From assembly GCF_006716675.1 (NCBI RefSeq), contig NZ_VFPM01000001.1:868001-932000 (forward strand): a stretch of DNA of 64,000 nucleotides, written 5' to 3'. The first letter of the stretch is position 1, and the number at the start of each line of letters is the position of its first letter. Shown here one piece after another: positions 1 to 9,019 of the stretch. The notes under the pieces were generated by a model. It had not been told where the DNA came from and did not search any database. It saw only the letters and a list, made by a program, of their open reading frames with translations. This DNA is from Humibacillus xanthopallidus (GTDB lineage Bacteria; Actinomycetota; Actinomycetes; Actinomycetales; Dermatophilaceae). The translations under genes and the position numbers were made by a program.

Positions 1-507
1 ACGCGTGACAGCCATCGCCGGCTCCGAGTCGTAGGTCACGGTGAGGCAGCCGCGCCCCGACGGCCGGTCGACGAAGAGGCTCGCGCTGCAGAAGCCCTCG
101 AGCTGCTCGACGTGCGGCATGATCCCCATCTTGAAGGCGTCGATGACCCGCTCGACCGCTGCCGGGTCGCAGGCGGTCCACGTCACCCGCGCGCAGGCGC
201 CGTCAGCCGCGCGGTGGTCGCGGTGGAGGTAGGCGACCTCCCACTCGTCGACGGTGGCCTCGCCGCCCATCATGGCCGCCGCCTCGGCGCGCATCGACAT
301 GACGGCTCCGGCCGTGGCCTTCATCGCGTCCTCGTCGCGCCACGCGGTCGTCACGATGCAGCGTCCGGTCGCGCGGTCGGCGAGCACGGACATCCCGATG
401 CACCCCTCCATCGCCCTGACCTTCGGCATCACCACGTCCCGCGCGTGCGAGATGCCCGACTCCATCATCCCCGGCTGGCCCATCACGGTCGTGGATCGTG
501 CGTGCAC
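1..507 (-). CDS. ABM-like (dimeric alpha/beta barrel) protein, partial at left edge
   Basis: The open frame runs from a GTG at 507 to the window edge, so the C-terminus is missing. A GGAGGTG ribosome site lies about 6 nt upstream of the GTG. The 169 visible residues read like the antibiotic-biosynthesis-monooxygenase fold: a strand ending in GRCIVTTAWRDEDAMKAT, a helix with MSMRAEAAAMMGG, then a DEWEVAYLHR strand, and the beginning of a second similar half (CSASLFVDRPSGRGCLTVTYDS). Such proteins form small ferredoxin-like barrels and act as heme-degrading enzymes, monooxygenases or simple ligand-binding proteins; nothing here decides which. It lies downstream of the heme operon in the same direction but behind a terminator-like hairpin, so it is probably a separate unit. 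Confidence 0.6.
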   Translation of the reverse strand, partial: MHARSTTVMGQPGMMESGISHARDVVMPKVRAMEGCIGMSVLADRATGRCIVTTAWRDEDAMKATAGAVMSMRAEAAAMMGGEATVDEWEVAYLHRDHRAADGACARVTWTACDPAAVERVIDAFKMGIMPHVEQLEGFCSASLFVDRPSGRGCLTVTYDSEPAMAVTR

Positions 508-651
508 GGCCCACCTCCCTCACTCGAGGCGGCACCCCGACGGCGCCGCCGTCACCGACCAGCGTCCTCCTCGACGTGGCACCTTCACAATGCCCAGCAG
601 GACCCGGCCGTATGCCGTCCGGCGCCCGCGCGCCGCCCCCTCCCCCGGTTG

Positions 652-691
652 GAGGTCATCCCGGCCCCCGCGTGGCGGCCGGGATCACCTC
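652..691 (-). terminator. Hairpin terminator of the heme operon
   Basis: Arms GAGGT-c-ATCCCGGCC and GGCCGGGAT-c-ACCTC form a 14-bp stem with one C/C mismatch and a 10-nt loop, starting 24 nt after the hemL stop. There is no clear T-run, as is common in high-GC actinobacteria. The rest of the 508-714 gap holds only one copy of the octamer GTATGCCG at 610. Confidence 0.6.
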
Positions 692-714
692 GAACGGAAG
701 GTGGAAGGGGTGCC

Positions 715-2049
715 TCAGTCCGGGGTGGCTGCGGCACGGGCGGCCGCCGGGAGGGCGCTGAGCACGTGGTCGACGGCAGCATCGTCGTGCGCCGCCGAGA
801 CGAACCACGACTCGAAAGCGCTCGGCGGCAGGTGCACGCCCTGCCCGAGCATCGCGTGGAAGAAGCGGCGGAAGGCGTCGGTGTCCTGGTCGCGGGCGTC
901 GTCGTAGCCGGTCACGGCTGCGTCGCGGAAGAAGACGGAAAACATCGAGCCGGCCCACTGGATCGTGTGCGGCACCGACGCGCTCGTCAACGCTGCCGAC
1001 GTCGCGTCGGCGATGGCGCGGCTGACGACGTCGAGCCTGGCGTAGACCTCCGGGGTGCAGCCGCGCAGGGTCGCGAGGCCGGCCGCCGACGCGACGGGGT
1101 TACCGGAGAGCGTGCCTGCCTGGTAGACGGGACCCTGCGGCGCCAGCATGGCCATGACGTCGGCTCGGCCACCGAAGGCTGCCGTCGGGAAGCCGCCGCC
1201 CATGACCTTGCCGAAGGTGTAGAGGTCTGCGGCGCCGGAGGGGTGCTCCTCGAGCCCGTGGTAGCCGGACGGCGAGCAGCGGAAGCCGGTCATCACCTCG
1301 TCGGAGATGAGCAGGGCCCCGTGGTCGGCGGTGATGCGGCGCAGCCCCTCGGTGAAGCCGGGCGCCGGAGGCACGACCCCCATGTTGCCCGGCGCCGCCT
1401 CGGTGATGACGGCAGCGATCTCGTGGCCCCGCTCTGCGAAGGCCGCCTCGAGCGCCGCGAGGTCGTTGTAGGGCAGCACGATCGTCTCGCCGGCGCTCGA
1501 CCGGGGCACCCCGGCGGAGTCGGGCAGCGCGAAGGTCGCGACGCCGGAGCCGGCCGCGGCGAGGAGGGCGTCGACGTGTCCGTGGTAGCAGCCTGCGAAC
1601 TTCACGACGACGTCGCGGCCGGTGAAGCCGCGGGCGAGTCGCAATGCCGACATCGTCGCCTCGGTGCCGGAGTTGACGAGACGCACCTGGTCGACGGGAT
1701 CCATGCGCGAGACGATCTCCTCGGCGAGCAGCACCTCGTTCTCCGAGGGTGTGCCGAACGAGAAGCCTTTGGCCGCAGCGGAGTTCACCGCTTCAAGCAC
1801 GTCAGGGTGCGCGTGCCCGAGGATCATCGGGCCCCACGAGCAGATGAGGTCGACGTAGCGGTTGCCGTCGACGTCGGTGAGCCACGGGCCGGAGGCGCTT
1901 GCCATGAAGCGCGGCGTGCCGCCGACGGCGCGGAAGGCTCGCACCGGCGAGTTGACGCCGCCCGGGATGACCCGGGTCGCGCGCTCGAGCAGGGCTGCGG
2001 ACGCCGGGACGTCGGTGGTCGGCTGGGGGGTCACGATGGGCGAGCTCAT
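715..2049 (-). CDS. hemL: Glutamate-1-semialdehyde 2,1-aminomutase HemL
   Basis: This is the PLP-dependent class III aminotransferase-fold enzyme that turns glutamate-1-semialdehyde into 5-aminolevulinate, the second step of the C5 heme pathway. The 444-residue length is normal. Visible landmarks are the N-terminal [14 protein letters not shown] signature (about 26-39), NSGTEA (about 136-141), the PLP aspartate in SDEVMTGFR (about 259-267) and the Schiff-base lysine in [12 protein letters not shown] (K281). The ATG at 2049 was chosen because the frame further upstream only translates the intergenic repeat; a GGGAGA lies upstream of the ATG. It is the last gene of the heme operon, 166 bp behind the MarR gene with two repeat copies between. 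Confidence 0.96.
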   Translation of the reverse strand: MSSPIVTPQPTTDVPASAALLERATRVIPGGVNSPVRAFRAVGGTPRFMASASGPWLTDVDGNRYVDLICSWGPMILGHAHPDVLEAVNSAAAKGFSFGTPSENEVLLAEEIVSRMDPVDQVRLVNSGTEATMSALRLARGFTGRDVVVKFAGCYHGHVDALLAAAGSGVATFALPDSAGVPRSSAGETIVLPYNDLAALEAAFAERGHEIAAVITEAAPGNMGVVPPAPGFTEGLRRITADHGALLISDEVMTGFRCSPSGYHGLEEHPSGAADLYTFGKVMGGGFPTAAFGGRADVMAMLAPQGPVYQAGTLSGNPVASAAGLATLRGCTPEVYARLDVVSRAIADATSAALTSASVPHTIQWAGSMFSVFFRDAAVTGYDDARDQDTDAFRRFFHAMLGQGVHLPPSAFESWFVSAAHDDAAVDHVLSALPAAARAAATPD

Positions 2050-2096
2050 GACCCCAGTCTCCCAGCCGTGCGCCGGGACCCCCACCGCCCCCTCCA

Positions 2097-2191
2097 GTCG
2101 AGTGCCCACTTCCCCACCGTCAGGAACTGAGCACTCGACGCCGGAGAAGTCGAGTGCCCACTTCCCCACCGTCAGGAACTGAGCACTCGAC
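2097..2191. repeat. Two tandem copies of intergenic hairpin repeat family A
   Basis: Copies at 2097-2139 and 2149-2191, offset 52 bp, each start GTCGAGTGCCCACTTCCCC and end GAACTGAGCACTCGAC, so each can form an imperfect hairpin through GTCGAGTGC/GCACTCGAC. The same family recurs at 35.9, 52.6 and 58.9 kb. They lie between the MarR gene and hemL inside the operon. Confidence 0.85.
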
Positions 2192-2215
2192 GGTGGAGAG
2201 GACGAGGGGCCCCGG

Positions 2216-2713
2216 TCAGCGGCCGCTCGTGCCGTCCGGGTCGAGGTGGTCGCGCACGATCGCCATGGCGTCGCCGATGGCCTGGAACTGCTCGGGCGTC
2301 ATGATGTCGACGAGGTTGTCGCGCACGCTCTCGACGTGCACCGCCGCGATGTCACGCACCGCGGCGAGGCCGCCCGGGGTGAGCACGAGCTCGACCCCCC
2401 GCTTGTCGTTGGCACACTGCTCGCGCGTCACCCAGCCGCGGTCCTCGAGGCGCTTCGCGGTGTGCGTCAGGCGGCTGCGTGACTGCACGACCATCGAGGC
2501 CAGCTCCGACATGCGCAGCCGGTGGTTGTCGCTCTCGGAGAGCATCGAGATGATCTCGTACTCCGAGAGCTGCAGTCCCGACGCGTCGAGCGCGTCGTCG
2601 AGGGCCCTCTCGAGCAGTCGGGTGCCACGCAGGATGGCGCGCCAGGACGCCTGTTCCGCGTCGCTGAGCCACCGCACGTCGCCACGACCGCCATCCCCTG
2701 TTGCGGGCGCCAT
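2216..2713 (-). CDS. MarR-family transcriptional regulator inside the heme operon
   Basis: 165 residues with a MarR winged helix: a dimerisation helix ([19 protein letters not shown], about 22-40), the DNA-reading helix in [23 protein letters not shown] (about 67-89), and the wing with the family-typical [14 protein letters not shown] (about 98-111). The ATG at 2713 has a GGAGGTG site 5 nt upstream. MarR dimers usually repress until a phenolic, oxidant or metal ligand binds. It sits 38 bp after hemB and before hemL, which suggests it is made with the heme enzymes and may report on porphyrin, heme or redox load; the ligand cannot be read from the sequence. Confidence 0.88.
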   Translation of the reverse strand: MAPATGDGGRGDVRWLSDAEQASWRAILRGTRLLERALDDALDASGLQLSEYEIISMLSESDNHRLRMSELASMVVQSRSRLTHTAKRLEDRGWVTREQCANDKRGVELVLTPGGLAAVRDIAAVHVESVRDNLVDIMTPEQFQAIGDAMAIVRDHLDPDGTSGR

Positions 2714-2751
2714 GGTGTCACCTCCACTCTCAACTGCCGATCGTAGTGGTG

Positions 2752-3723
2752 TCAGGCCAGCCATTCGGCGACGTCGAGGGCGAAATACGTCAGCACGATC
2801 TGTGCCCCCGCCCGGCGGATCGAGGTGATTGACTCGAGCGCGGCCCCCCGCAGGTCGATCCAGCCGTTCGCGGCGGCCGCCTGGATCATGGAGTACTCCC
2901 CCGACACCTGGTATGCCGCGACCGGCACCGACGCGCGCTCCGCCGCTGCTGCGACGACGTCGAGGTAGGACATCGCGGGCTTGACCATGACGATGTCGGC
3001 ACCCTCGGCGATGTCGAGGTCGATCTCGCGGAGCGACTCGACGATGTTGGCCGAATCCTGTTGGTACGTACGGCGATCGCCCTGCAGGCTCGACTGCACG
3101 GCCTCGCGGAAGGGCCCGTAGAACGCGGACGCGTACTTCGCGGCGTACGCGAGGATCACGGTGTCGGTGAAGCCCTCGCTGTCGAGCGCCTCGCGGATCA
3201 CGGCGACCTGGCCGTCCATCATCCCCGAGGGTGCGACGACGTGCGCTCCGGCGCGCGCCTGCGCGACGGCCATCGCGGCATACAGCTCGTTGGTGGCGTC
3301 GTTGTCGACCCGGCCACGGTCGTCGACCACGCCGCAGTGGCCGTGGTCGGTGAACTCGTCGAGGCACGTGTCGGCCATGACGACGAGATCGTCACCGACC
3401 GCGTCCCGCACGGTGCGCAGGGCGACGTTGAGGATGCCCTGCGGGTCGATGCCCCCGCTGCCGGTCGCGTCCTTGTCACGGTCGCGGGGCACGCCGAAGA
3501 GCATGATGCCGCCGAGACCCGCGTCGACGCATCGCCGCGCGACCTCGACGACGCTGACCAGAGTGTGGTGCACGACGCCGGGCATCGACGCGATCGGCGC
3601 CGGCGCGTCGATGCCGTCGGCGACGAAGACCGGCAGCACGAGGTCGCGCGGGTGCAGCCTCGTCTCGGCGACGAGGGACCTCAGGGCCGGGGTCTGCCGG
3701 AGCCGGCGCGGCCGCTCGATCAT
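2752..3723 (-). CDS. hemB: Delta-aminolevulinic acid dehydratase (porphobilinogen synthase) HemB
   Basis: Condenses two 5-aminolevulinates into porphobilinogen. The 323-residue TIM barrel carries both active-site lysines (K196 in YAAKYASAFYGPF and K248 in MVKPAMSYLD) and the metal-site motif DTCLDEFTDHGHCG at about 118-131, which holds two cysteines. The N-terminus is typical (RPRRLRQTPALRSLVAET). It starts 15 bp after the CobA/HemD gene, so it is co-transcribed with the rest of the operon. Confidence 0.97.
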   Translation of the reverse strand: MIERPRRLRQTPALRSLVAETRLHPRDLVLPVFVADGIDAPAPIASMPGVVHHTLVSVVEVARRCVDAGLGGIMLFGVPRDRDKDATGSGGIDPQGILNVALRTVRDAVGDDLVVMADTCLDEFTDHGHCGVVDDRGRVDNDATNELYAAMAVAQARAGAHVVAPSGMMDGQVAVIREALDSEGFTDTVILAYAAKYASAFYGPFREAVQSSLQGDRRTYQQDSANIVESLREIDLDIAEGADIVMVKPAMSYLDVVAAAAERASVPVAAYQVSGEYSMIQAAAANGWIDLRGAALESITSIRRAGAQIVLTYFALDVAEWLA

Positions 3724-3738
3724 CGCGTCGCCCCGTCC

Positions 3739-5385
3739 TCAGCGGGCGCGGCGGCGGGACGCCGGGCGCTTGTCGCTCGGACGCTGGACCGGCTGGCCTG
3801 CCTCCGCCGCCGCGACGGCGAGGCCCACCCCGTGCCCGGCGAGGGCGTCGACGAGGCTGATCGCCGACGCCTCGGGGGCGAGCACGTCGACGCGCAGCCC
3901 GTGCTCCTGCGCCGTCTTGGCCGTGGCCGGTCCGATGCAGGCGACGACGGTGGCCGGGTGCGGCTTGCCGGCGATGCCGACGAGGTTGCGCACCGTCGAG
4001 CTCGAGGTGAAGACGACGGCGTCGTAGTCACCGCCCTTGATGGCATCGCGGATCTCGGCCGCGGGGGGCGCGGCGCGCACGGTGCGGTACGCCGTCACGT
4101 CGTCGACCTCCCAGCCCATGTCGCGCAGGCCGGCGACGAGCGTCTCGGTCGCGATGTCGGCCCGCGGCAGCAGGACCCGGTTGATCGGGTCGAGCACCTC
4201 GTCGAAGGGCGGCCAGTCCTCGAGGAGACCGGCGGCGGACTGCTCGCCGCTCGGCACGAGGTCCGGGTTGATGCCCCACTCGCGCAGCGCGGCGGCCGTG
4301 ACGCCGCCGACGGCCGCGACCTTGAGCCCGGCGAAGGCACGCGCGTCGAGGCCGAACTCCTCGAAGCGCTCGCGCACCGCCCGCACCGCGTTGACCGACG
4401 TGAAGCCGATCCACTCGTAGCGTCCGGTGACGAGGCCCTTGACGGCCTTCTCCATCTGCTGCGGGGTGCGCGGGGGCTCGACGGAGATCGTCGGCACGAC
4501 ATCGGCCGTGGCGCCGTAGCCCTCGAGCCGGTCGACCATCGGACCGGCCTGCGCCTGCGTCCGCGGCACGAGGATCTTCCAGCCGAAGAGCGGCTTGGTC
4601 TCGAACCAGGAGAACTCGTCACGCAGGTCGACGTTGGGAGACACGATTGCCATGGTGGCACCGAACGCCTCCTTGCCGCTGAAGAGCCGCTCGACGGCAC
4701 CGAGCGAGGTGGCGACCGACGACTGGTTCACCGTCGTCGCGCGCTCGCTGAGCGCCACCGGCGACTCCGCCGAACGGCCGGCGGCCAGCAGGCCGGCCAG
4801 ACCCGCCCGGATCGACTCGGGTGCACCCACGAGGACGACCGTGTCGTCGCTGGAGGCGTATGCCGTGAAGTCGAGACCGCGGTCGACGCTGAGCACGTGG
4901 AGCGCACCGGACGCCTTCGACGTGAGGGGCACACCGGCATACGTCGGACCTGCGGTGACGGCGGAGACACCCGGCACGACGTCGAAGCTGAGGCCGGCCT
5001 TGCGACAGGCGCGGACCTCCTCGACGAGGCCGTTGAAGGTGGCCGGGTCGCCGTCCATGAGGCGGACGACGAGACCGGACGGCCCGACGGACTTCGCGGC
5101 CTTGACGAGGAGCTTGGCGCGCACGGCCTGGGTGAGCTCCTGGCCCTGCTCGCCGTGGCCGGCGTCGATGATCTCGACGTCGGGGCGTGCGTGACGGCGG
5201 ACCTCGGCCTCGCTCGTCACGCGGTCGAGGATGACGGCGTCGGCCGCCGCGATGAGGTCGCGGCCGCGGAGGGTCAGCAGTCCGGGGTCACCGGGACCGG
5301 ATCCGACGAAGGCGACGCGTGCCGGCGTCGTCGGAGCCGAGGTGGCGGGCGCCGTCGTCTCTGACGGCTGGTGGGTACGAGTCAC
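3739..5385 (-). CDS. hemD: Bifunctional uroporphyrinogen-III C-methyltransferase / uroporphyrinogen-III synthase (CobA-HemD fusion)
   Basis: A 548-residue fusion of two enzymes acting on the same intermediate. Residues about 23-255 are a SUMT domain with [14 protein letters not shown] near 28-41 and the SAM-binding [12 protein letters not shown]; it methylates uroporphyrinogen III towards siroheme and cobalamin. Residues about 275-525 (from [13 protein letters not shown]) are a HemD synthase that cyclises hydroxymethylbilane. An Ala/Thr/Pro-rich leader and a basic tail ([10 protein letters not shown]) flank them. The start overlaps the hemC stop by 4 bp (ATGA), giving translational coupling. 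Mycobacteria carry a similar fusion. Confidence 0.94.
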   Translation of the reverse strand: MTRTHQPSETTAPATSAPTTPARVAFVGSGPGDPGLLTLRGRDLIAAADAVILDRVTSEAEVRRHARPDVEIIDAGHGEQGQELTQAVRAKLLVKAAKSVGPSGLVVRLMDGDPATFNGLVEEVRACRKAGLSFDVVPGVSAVTAGPTYAGVPLTSKASGALHVLSVDRGLDFTAYASSDDTVVLVGAPESIRAGLAGLLAAGRSAESPVALSERATTVNQSSVATSLGAVERLFSGKEAFGATMAIVSPNVDLRDEFSWFETKPLFGWKILVPRTQAQAGPMVDRLEGYGATADVVPTISVEPPRTPQQMEKAVKGLVTGRYEWIGFTSVNAVRAVRERFEEFGLDARAFAGLKVAAVGGVTAAALREWGINPDLVPSGEQSAAGLLEDWPPFDEVLDPINRVLLPRADIATETLVAGLRDMGWEVDDVTAYRTVRAAPPAAEIRDAIKGGDYDAVVFTSSSTVRNLVGIAGKPHPATVVACIGPATAKTAQEHGLRVDVLAPEASAISLVDALAGHGVGLAVAAAEAGQPVQRPSDKRPASRRRAR

Positions 5386-6359
5386 GAGACATGCTCCGAA
5401 CGGTGTGGGGCGCGGTCTGGGGTCGGGGCGACGGCCCCGATGGCGGTGGTGGTGGTGAGGTCGGCGGCGCCGTCCTCGAGGAGGATCTGGGCGAGCCGGG
5501 CCCCGAGGGACTCCGGCTCGGTGTAGGAGCCGACGAGCGAGCGCCGCAGCTCGAGGCTGCCGTCCTCGCTGCCCGCGAAGGCGCGCAGGGAGAGCTCGAG
5601 CCCGTCGTCTCCCTCGACGACCTCGGCCAGCGCTCCGACAGGGGCGGTGCAGCCGGCCTCGAGGGTCGAGAGCAGGGAGCGCTCGGCGATCACGCAGGTG
5701 CGGGTGTCGGCGTCGTCAAGCGCCGACACGGCGGCGACGACGTCGGCGCGGTCGGCGCGGCACTCGACGGCCAAGGCGCCCTGCCCCGGCGCCGGCAGCA
5801 CCTGGATCGGGTCGATGACCTCGGTCGCCTCGGCGAGGCGGCCGAGCCGGGCGAGGCCGGCTTGGGCGAGCACGACGGCGTCGAGCTCGCCGGAGGTGAC
5901 GAAGCGGATGCGGGTGTCGACGTTGCCCCGGATCGGGCGGATGTCGAGGCCGAGCCCCAGCGCCGCGAGCTGCGAGGCGCGCCGGGGCGAGCCCGTGCCC
6001 ACGACGGAGCCGACGGGGAGCTCACCGAGGGTGAGGCCGTCACGCGCGACGAGGACGTCGCGGCTGTCCTCACGCAGCGGGACCGCTGCGAGCACGAGCT
6101 CGGGGTCGGGCGCCGTGGGGAGGTCCTTGAGCGAGTGGACGGCGACGTCGATGCGACCGTCGTGCAACGCCTCGCGGATCGCCGAGACGAAGACGCCGGT
6201 GCCCCCGATCGTCGTGAGCAGCGCGCCGCTGCGGTCACCCTCGGTCGTGATCTCGACGAGCTCGACCTCGTGACCGAGGTCGGTGAGACGGTCGGCGACC
6301 CAGCGTGACTGCGTGGTCGCGAGGGCGGAGCGGCGGGTGCCGAGGCGCAGCGTGGTCAC
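5382..6359 (-). CDS. hemC: Porphobilinogen deaminase HemC
   Basis: Polymerises four porphobilinogens to hydroxymethylbilane on a covalently bound dipyrromethane. The 325-residue protein shows [11 protein letters not shown] (8-18), the catalytic-site HSLKDLPT (75-82), [11 protein letters not shown] (121-131), RGNVDTR (144-150) and the cofactor cysteine in [10 protein letters not shown] (C237). It overlaps hemA upstream and cobA/hemD downstream by 4 bp each, consistent with one coupled mRNA. Confidence 0.97.
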   Translation of the reverse strand: MTTLRLGTRRSALATTQSRWVADRLTDLGHEVELVEITTEGDRSGALLTTIGGTGVFVSAIREALHDGRIDVAVHSLKDLPTAPDPELVLAAVPLREDSRDVLVARDGLTLGELPVGSVVGTGSPRRASQLAALGLGLDIRPIRGNVDTRIRFVTSGELDAVVLAQAGLARLGRLAEATEVIDPIQVLPAPGQGALAVECRADRADVVAAVSALDDADTRTCVIAERSLLSTLEAGCTAPVGALAEVVEGDDGLELSLRAFAGSEDGSLELRRSLVGSYTEPESLGARLAQILLEDGAADLTTTTAIGAVAPTPDRAPHRSEHVS

Positions 6360-7714
6360 GGGGTCACCCGCTTCGGCGGGTGCGAGACGTTGGCGACGTC
6401 CTTGGGCTCGAGGTCGAAGAGCTCGCGCAGGGCGGCGGCGTAGTCGTCACCGCTGCCCTCCATGGCGAACTCCTTGACGCGTCGGGTCGGGGTGTGGAGC
6501 AGCTTCTCGACGACACGGTGCACCGCGAGGGCCACCTCGGCGCGGGTCTGCTCGTCGAGGTGCGGCAGGCGCTGGTCGAGGCGCTCCATCTCGGCGGCGA
6601 CGAGGCTCGCCGCCCGGGCTCGCAGGGCGGCGACGGTCGGGGTGACGGCCTTCTCCATGCGCCGCGTCAGGTAGTCGGCCACCTCGGCCGTGACCAGGGC
6701 GCCGACCCGGCCGACCTCGGTGCGGTCGGCGCGGCCCTCGAGGAGACGCCCGAGGTGCTGGAGGTCGACGAGCGTGACACCGGGGGCCTGGCCGGTCCAC
6801 GACTCGGCGGGCTCGACGTCGCGAGGCAGGGCGAGGTCGACGACGACCTGCGGGCGACCGCCGCGGAGGCGGGCACTGCGGGCGAGCACCTCACCGGTGA
6901 TGACGTGACCGACGGCGCCCGTGCACGTGATGACGAGGTCGCTCTCGGCGACGACGTCGGGCAGGTCGGCCCACGGGCGGGTGCTGCCCCCGGTGGCACC
7001 GGCCAGGCGCTCGGCCCGCTCGCTCGTGCGGTTGGCGATCGTCAGGGAGCCGATGCCGGCCCGGCTCGTCGTGGCTGCCGCGAGGCCGCTCATGCTCCCC
7101 GCCCCGATGACGGCGGCGCTGCGCTGCGTGAGGTCGCCGAGCTGCTCGGCGGCCTGCTCGAGGGCGATGTGCACGAGCGAGACGCTGTGCTGGTCGATGT
7201 CGGTCTCGGCGTGCGCGCGCTTGCCGACCCGCAGGGCCTGCTGGAAGAGCGCGTTGAGCGACTCGCCGACCTGGCCGTGTGACTGGGCCGTGGCGAGCGC
7301 GTCGCGCATCTGCCCGAGCACCTGGGCCTCCCCGACGGCCATCGAGTCGAGCCCGCAGGCGACCGTGAAGGCGTGAGCGACCGCACCCTCGTCGTGGCGC
7401 ACGTAGAGGTGGTCGGCGAGCACCTCGGCGCGGTGGGGCAGGTCGTTGGCCGGCGCGGGAGAGGAGGGCTCGGAGGAGACTCCGGCAGCGAGCGCGAGCG
7501 CCTCGCCGATGGCGGCGACGGCCGGGTGGAAGGCCGGCACCTCGGCATAGACCTCGAGGCGGTTGCACGTCGAGAGGACGACGACCTCGGTCGCGGTCGC
7601 CGACGAGAGGGCTGCGGTGGCGATGGCACCGGACCGGTCGGGGTGCTCGGAGAGTGCCTCGAGCACCGCGAGGGGTGCGGTGTGGTGCGACAGGCCGATG
7701 ACGAGCAGGCTCAT
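6356..7714 (-). CDS. hemA: Glutamyl-tRNA reductase HemA
   Basis: First committed step of C5 heme synthesis: NADPH reduction of Glu-tRNA(Glu) to glutamate semialdehyde. The 452-residue protein has the nucleophilic cysteine in [12 protein letters not shown] (C50), the substrate-site [15 protein letters not shown] (about 121-135), a Rossmann domain beginning [14 protein letters not shown] and a C-terminal dimerisation helix region. It directly follows rex with a 4-bp overlap, so flux into heme is tied to NADH/NAD+ sensing. Confidence 0.97.
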   Translation of the reverse strand: MSLLVIGLSHHTAPLAVLEALSEHPDRSGAIATAALSSATATEVVVLSTCNRLEVYAEVPAFHPAVAAIGEALALAAGVSSEPSSPAPANDLPHRAEVLADHLYVRHDEGAVAHAFTVACGLDSMAVGEAQVLGQMRDALATAQSHGQVGESLNALFQQALRVGKRAHAETDIDQHSVSLVHIALEQAAEQLGDLTQRSAAVIGAGSMSGLAAATTSRAGIGSLTIANRTSERAERLAGATGGSTRPWADLPDVVAESDLVITCTGAVGHVITGEVLARSARLRGGRPQVVVDLALPRDVEPAESWTGQAPGVTLVDLQHLGRLLEGRADRTEVGRVGALVTAEVADYLTRRMEKAVTPTVAALRARAASLVAAEMERLDQRLPHLDEQTRAEVALAVHRVVEKLLHTPTRRVKEFAMEGSGDDYAAALRELFDLEPKDVANVSHPPKRVTP

Positions 7715-8391
7715 GAGAGGACCGCCGCCCCGAGGTGCCCGGCCGCGAGCGCCTTGCGCTGCGCGTGGAAAGCGAGGATCTGCAGCTCTGTCGAGAGGTC
7801 GACCCGGCGCACGTCGACACCTTCCGGCACCGCCAGCACGGCAGGGGCGAAGTTGAGGATCGAGCTGATGCCGGCGCCGACGAGGCGGTCGCAGACGGCC
7901 TGCGCCGCCGGCGCGGGAGTCGCGATGACCCCGATGGAGATCGGGTCGACGGCGTGCTTGTCGTCGAGCTCGGAGAGCGGCCGGATCGCGATGTCGACGA
8001 CGCGCTCACCGACGAGGGCCGGGTCGTCGTCGAAGAGGGCGACGATGCGGAACCCCTTGGTGACGAAGCCGGAGTACGAGGCGAGCGCGTGGCCGAGGTT
8101 GCCCATGCCGACGATCGCGACGGGCCAGTCCTCGGTGAGGCCGAGGGCCCGCGAGATCTCGAGGGCGAGCGTCTCGACGTCGTAGCCAACACCCCGCACG
8201 CCGTAGGAGCCGAGGTGGCTGAGGTCCTTGCGCAGCTGGGCGGACCGCACGCCGACAGCAGCAGCGAGCTCTTCGGAGGACACTGACGGGACGCCGTCCT
8301 CAGCGAGCCGGGACAGGGTGCGGAGGTACTCGGGGAGCCGCGCGACGGTTGCGTCGGGGATCTCGCGACGCAGTGCGGGGTCGGCGGACAC
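7711..8391 (-). CDS. rex: Redox-sensing transcriptional repressor Rex
   Basis: Rex leaves DNA when NADH is high, linking respiratory genes to the NADH/NAD+ ratio. The 226-residue protein has an N-terminal winged helix (VARLPEYLRTLSRLAEDG, then SAQLRKDLSHLGSYGVRGVGYDV) and a Rossmann NADH-binding domain with VAIVGMGNLGHAL at about 94-106. It is the first gene of the operon; a near-perfect Rex operator lies about 75 bp upstream of the start, implying autoregulation and control of heme synthesis. The same rex-hem order is known in Streptomyces. Confidence 0.96.
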   Translation of the reverse strand: MSADPALRREIPDATVARLPEYLRTLSRLAEDGVPSVSSEELAAAVGVRSAQLRKDLSHLGSYGVRGVGYDVETLALEISRALGLTEDWPVAIVGMGNLGHALASYSGFVTKGFRIVALFDDDPALVGERVVDIAIRPLSELDDKHAVDPISIGVIATPAPAAQAVCDRLVGAGISSILNFAPAVLAVPEGVDVRRVDLSTELQILAFHAQRKALAAGHLGAAVLS

Positions 8392-8418
8392 GCTTGCTCA
8401 CCGGCTCCTCTCGCTGAG

Positions 8419-8434
8419 GCGTTCTCACGAACGC
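8419..8434. promoter_or_regulatory. Inverted repeat in the rex leader
   Basis: Perfect arms GCGTTC/GAACGC with a TCAC loop lie between the Rex operator and the rex start codon. It could be a leader hairpin or a second regulator site. It does not match the Rex consensus. Confidence 0.35.
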
Positions 8435-8465
8435 GGAGCACCTGGGGACCCGATCAGGCTAGACG

Positions 8466-8485
8466 TTTGTGAAGCCATGCACAAA
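8466..8485. promoter_or_regulatory. Rex operator (ROP site) upstream of rex-hemACD
   Basis: The sequence has perfect outer arms TTTGTG and CACAAA and reads TTGTGAA-N4-TGCACAA, one mismatch from the actinobacterial Rex consensus TTGTGAA-N4-TTCACAA. It lies in the 150-bp gap between the thioredoxin-fold gene and rex, where the promoter must be. This predicts repression of rex and the heme operon when NADH/NAD+ is low. Confidence 0.85.
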
Positions 8486-8541
8486 GTTGACGTGAGCGAC
8501 CTATCACGACACACGACCGGGCCGTATGCCGGCCGGTGGGC

Positions 8542-8796
8542 TCAGGCGAGCGCCGCGCGCAGGCGCCCCTCGTCGACGCGCCAGAAGTCGTGGCGCCGGC
8601 CGTCGACGAAGGTCACCGGGATCTGCTCGGCATAGCGCCGCAGCAGCTCGGGGTCGTCGTCGATCGAGCGCTCGACCCACCGGACGCCGAGCTCCGCCGA
8701 GACCCGCGCGATGACCTCGCGGGCGTCGTCGCACAGGTGGCAGCCGGGGCGGCCCAGCAGCACGACGCGGGCAGCGGAAGGCTCGTCAGCACGCAT
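8542..8796 (-). CDS. Glutaredoxin-like (DUF836) thioredoxin-fold protein
   Basis: 84 residues: strand VVLLGRPGCHLCDDA with a CxxC pair (C19, C22), helix, ELGVRWVERSIDDDPEL, and the cis-proline IPVTFVDGR (about 60-68), ending FWRVDEGRLRAAL. This is the DUF836 glutaredoxin-like family found beside hemA in many actinobacteria. It probably does dithiol redox work in the cytoplasm; the partner is unknown. It points toward rex but ends 150 bp before it, so it is probably a separate transcript. Downstream comes the Rex operator; upstream is the divergent sigma factor gene. Confidence 0.88.
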   Translation of the reverse strand: MRADEPSAARVVLLGRPGCHLCDDAREVIARVSAELGVRWVERSIDDDPELLRRYAEQIPVTFVDGRRHDFWRVDEGRLRAALA

Positions 8797-9019
8797 ACGT
8801 CCACTCTAGGCGGCGGCCGGTCGCCCGCGGATGGCCCCGGAGTGTGCGGCTGGCAGGGACGTGGGCGCGTCACGGGCCACCTCCGTGGGTATGTGAGCCG
8901 GGATGAGCCCGTTCAGGGGATCGGCACGCCGACGAGTCGCCGCTGTCGAAGCGGCACCTTCCCGGGCCGAGGTCGCCCGCATCTCATCCGTTTTGCGAAG
9001 AATAGGGATTGTGTCCGCC

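Noticed and set aside
112..2130. Long open frame on the + strand opposite hemL
   Set aside because: High-GC antisense shadow with Arg/Gly/Ala-rich, family-free translation; hemL on the other strand is certain.
2050..2169. N-terminal extension of HemL
   Set aside because: The added residues translate the family A repeat and are not part of the family.
8903..9019. Upstream start of the BldN-like sigma factor
   Set aside because: The 39 extra codons use many rare triplets (TCA, GTT, TTG, CGA, AGA, ATA) and look like leader DNA; kept only as an alternative.
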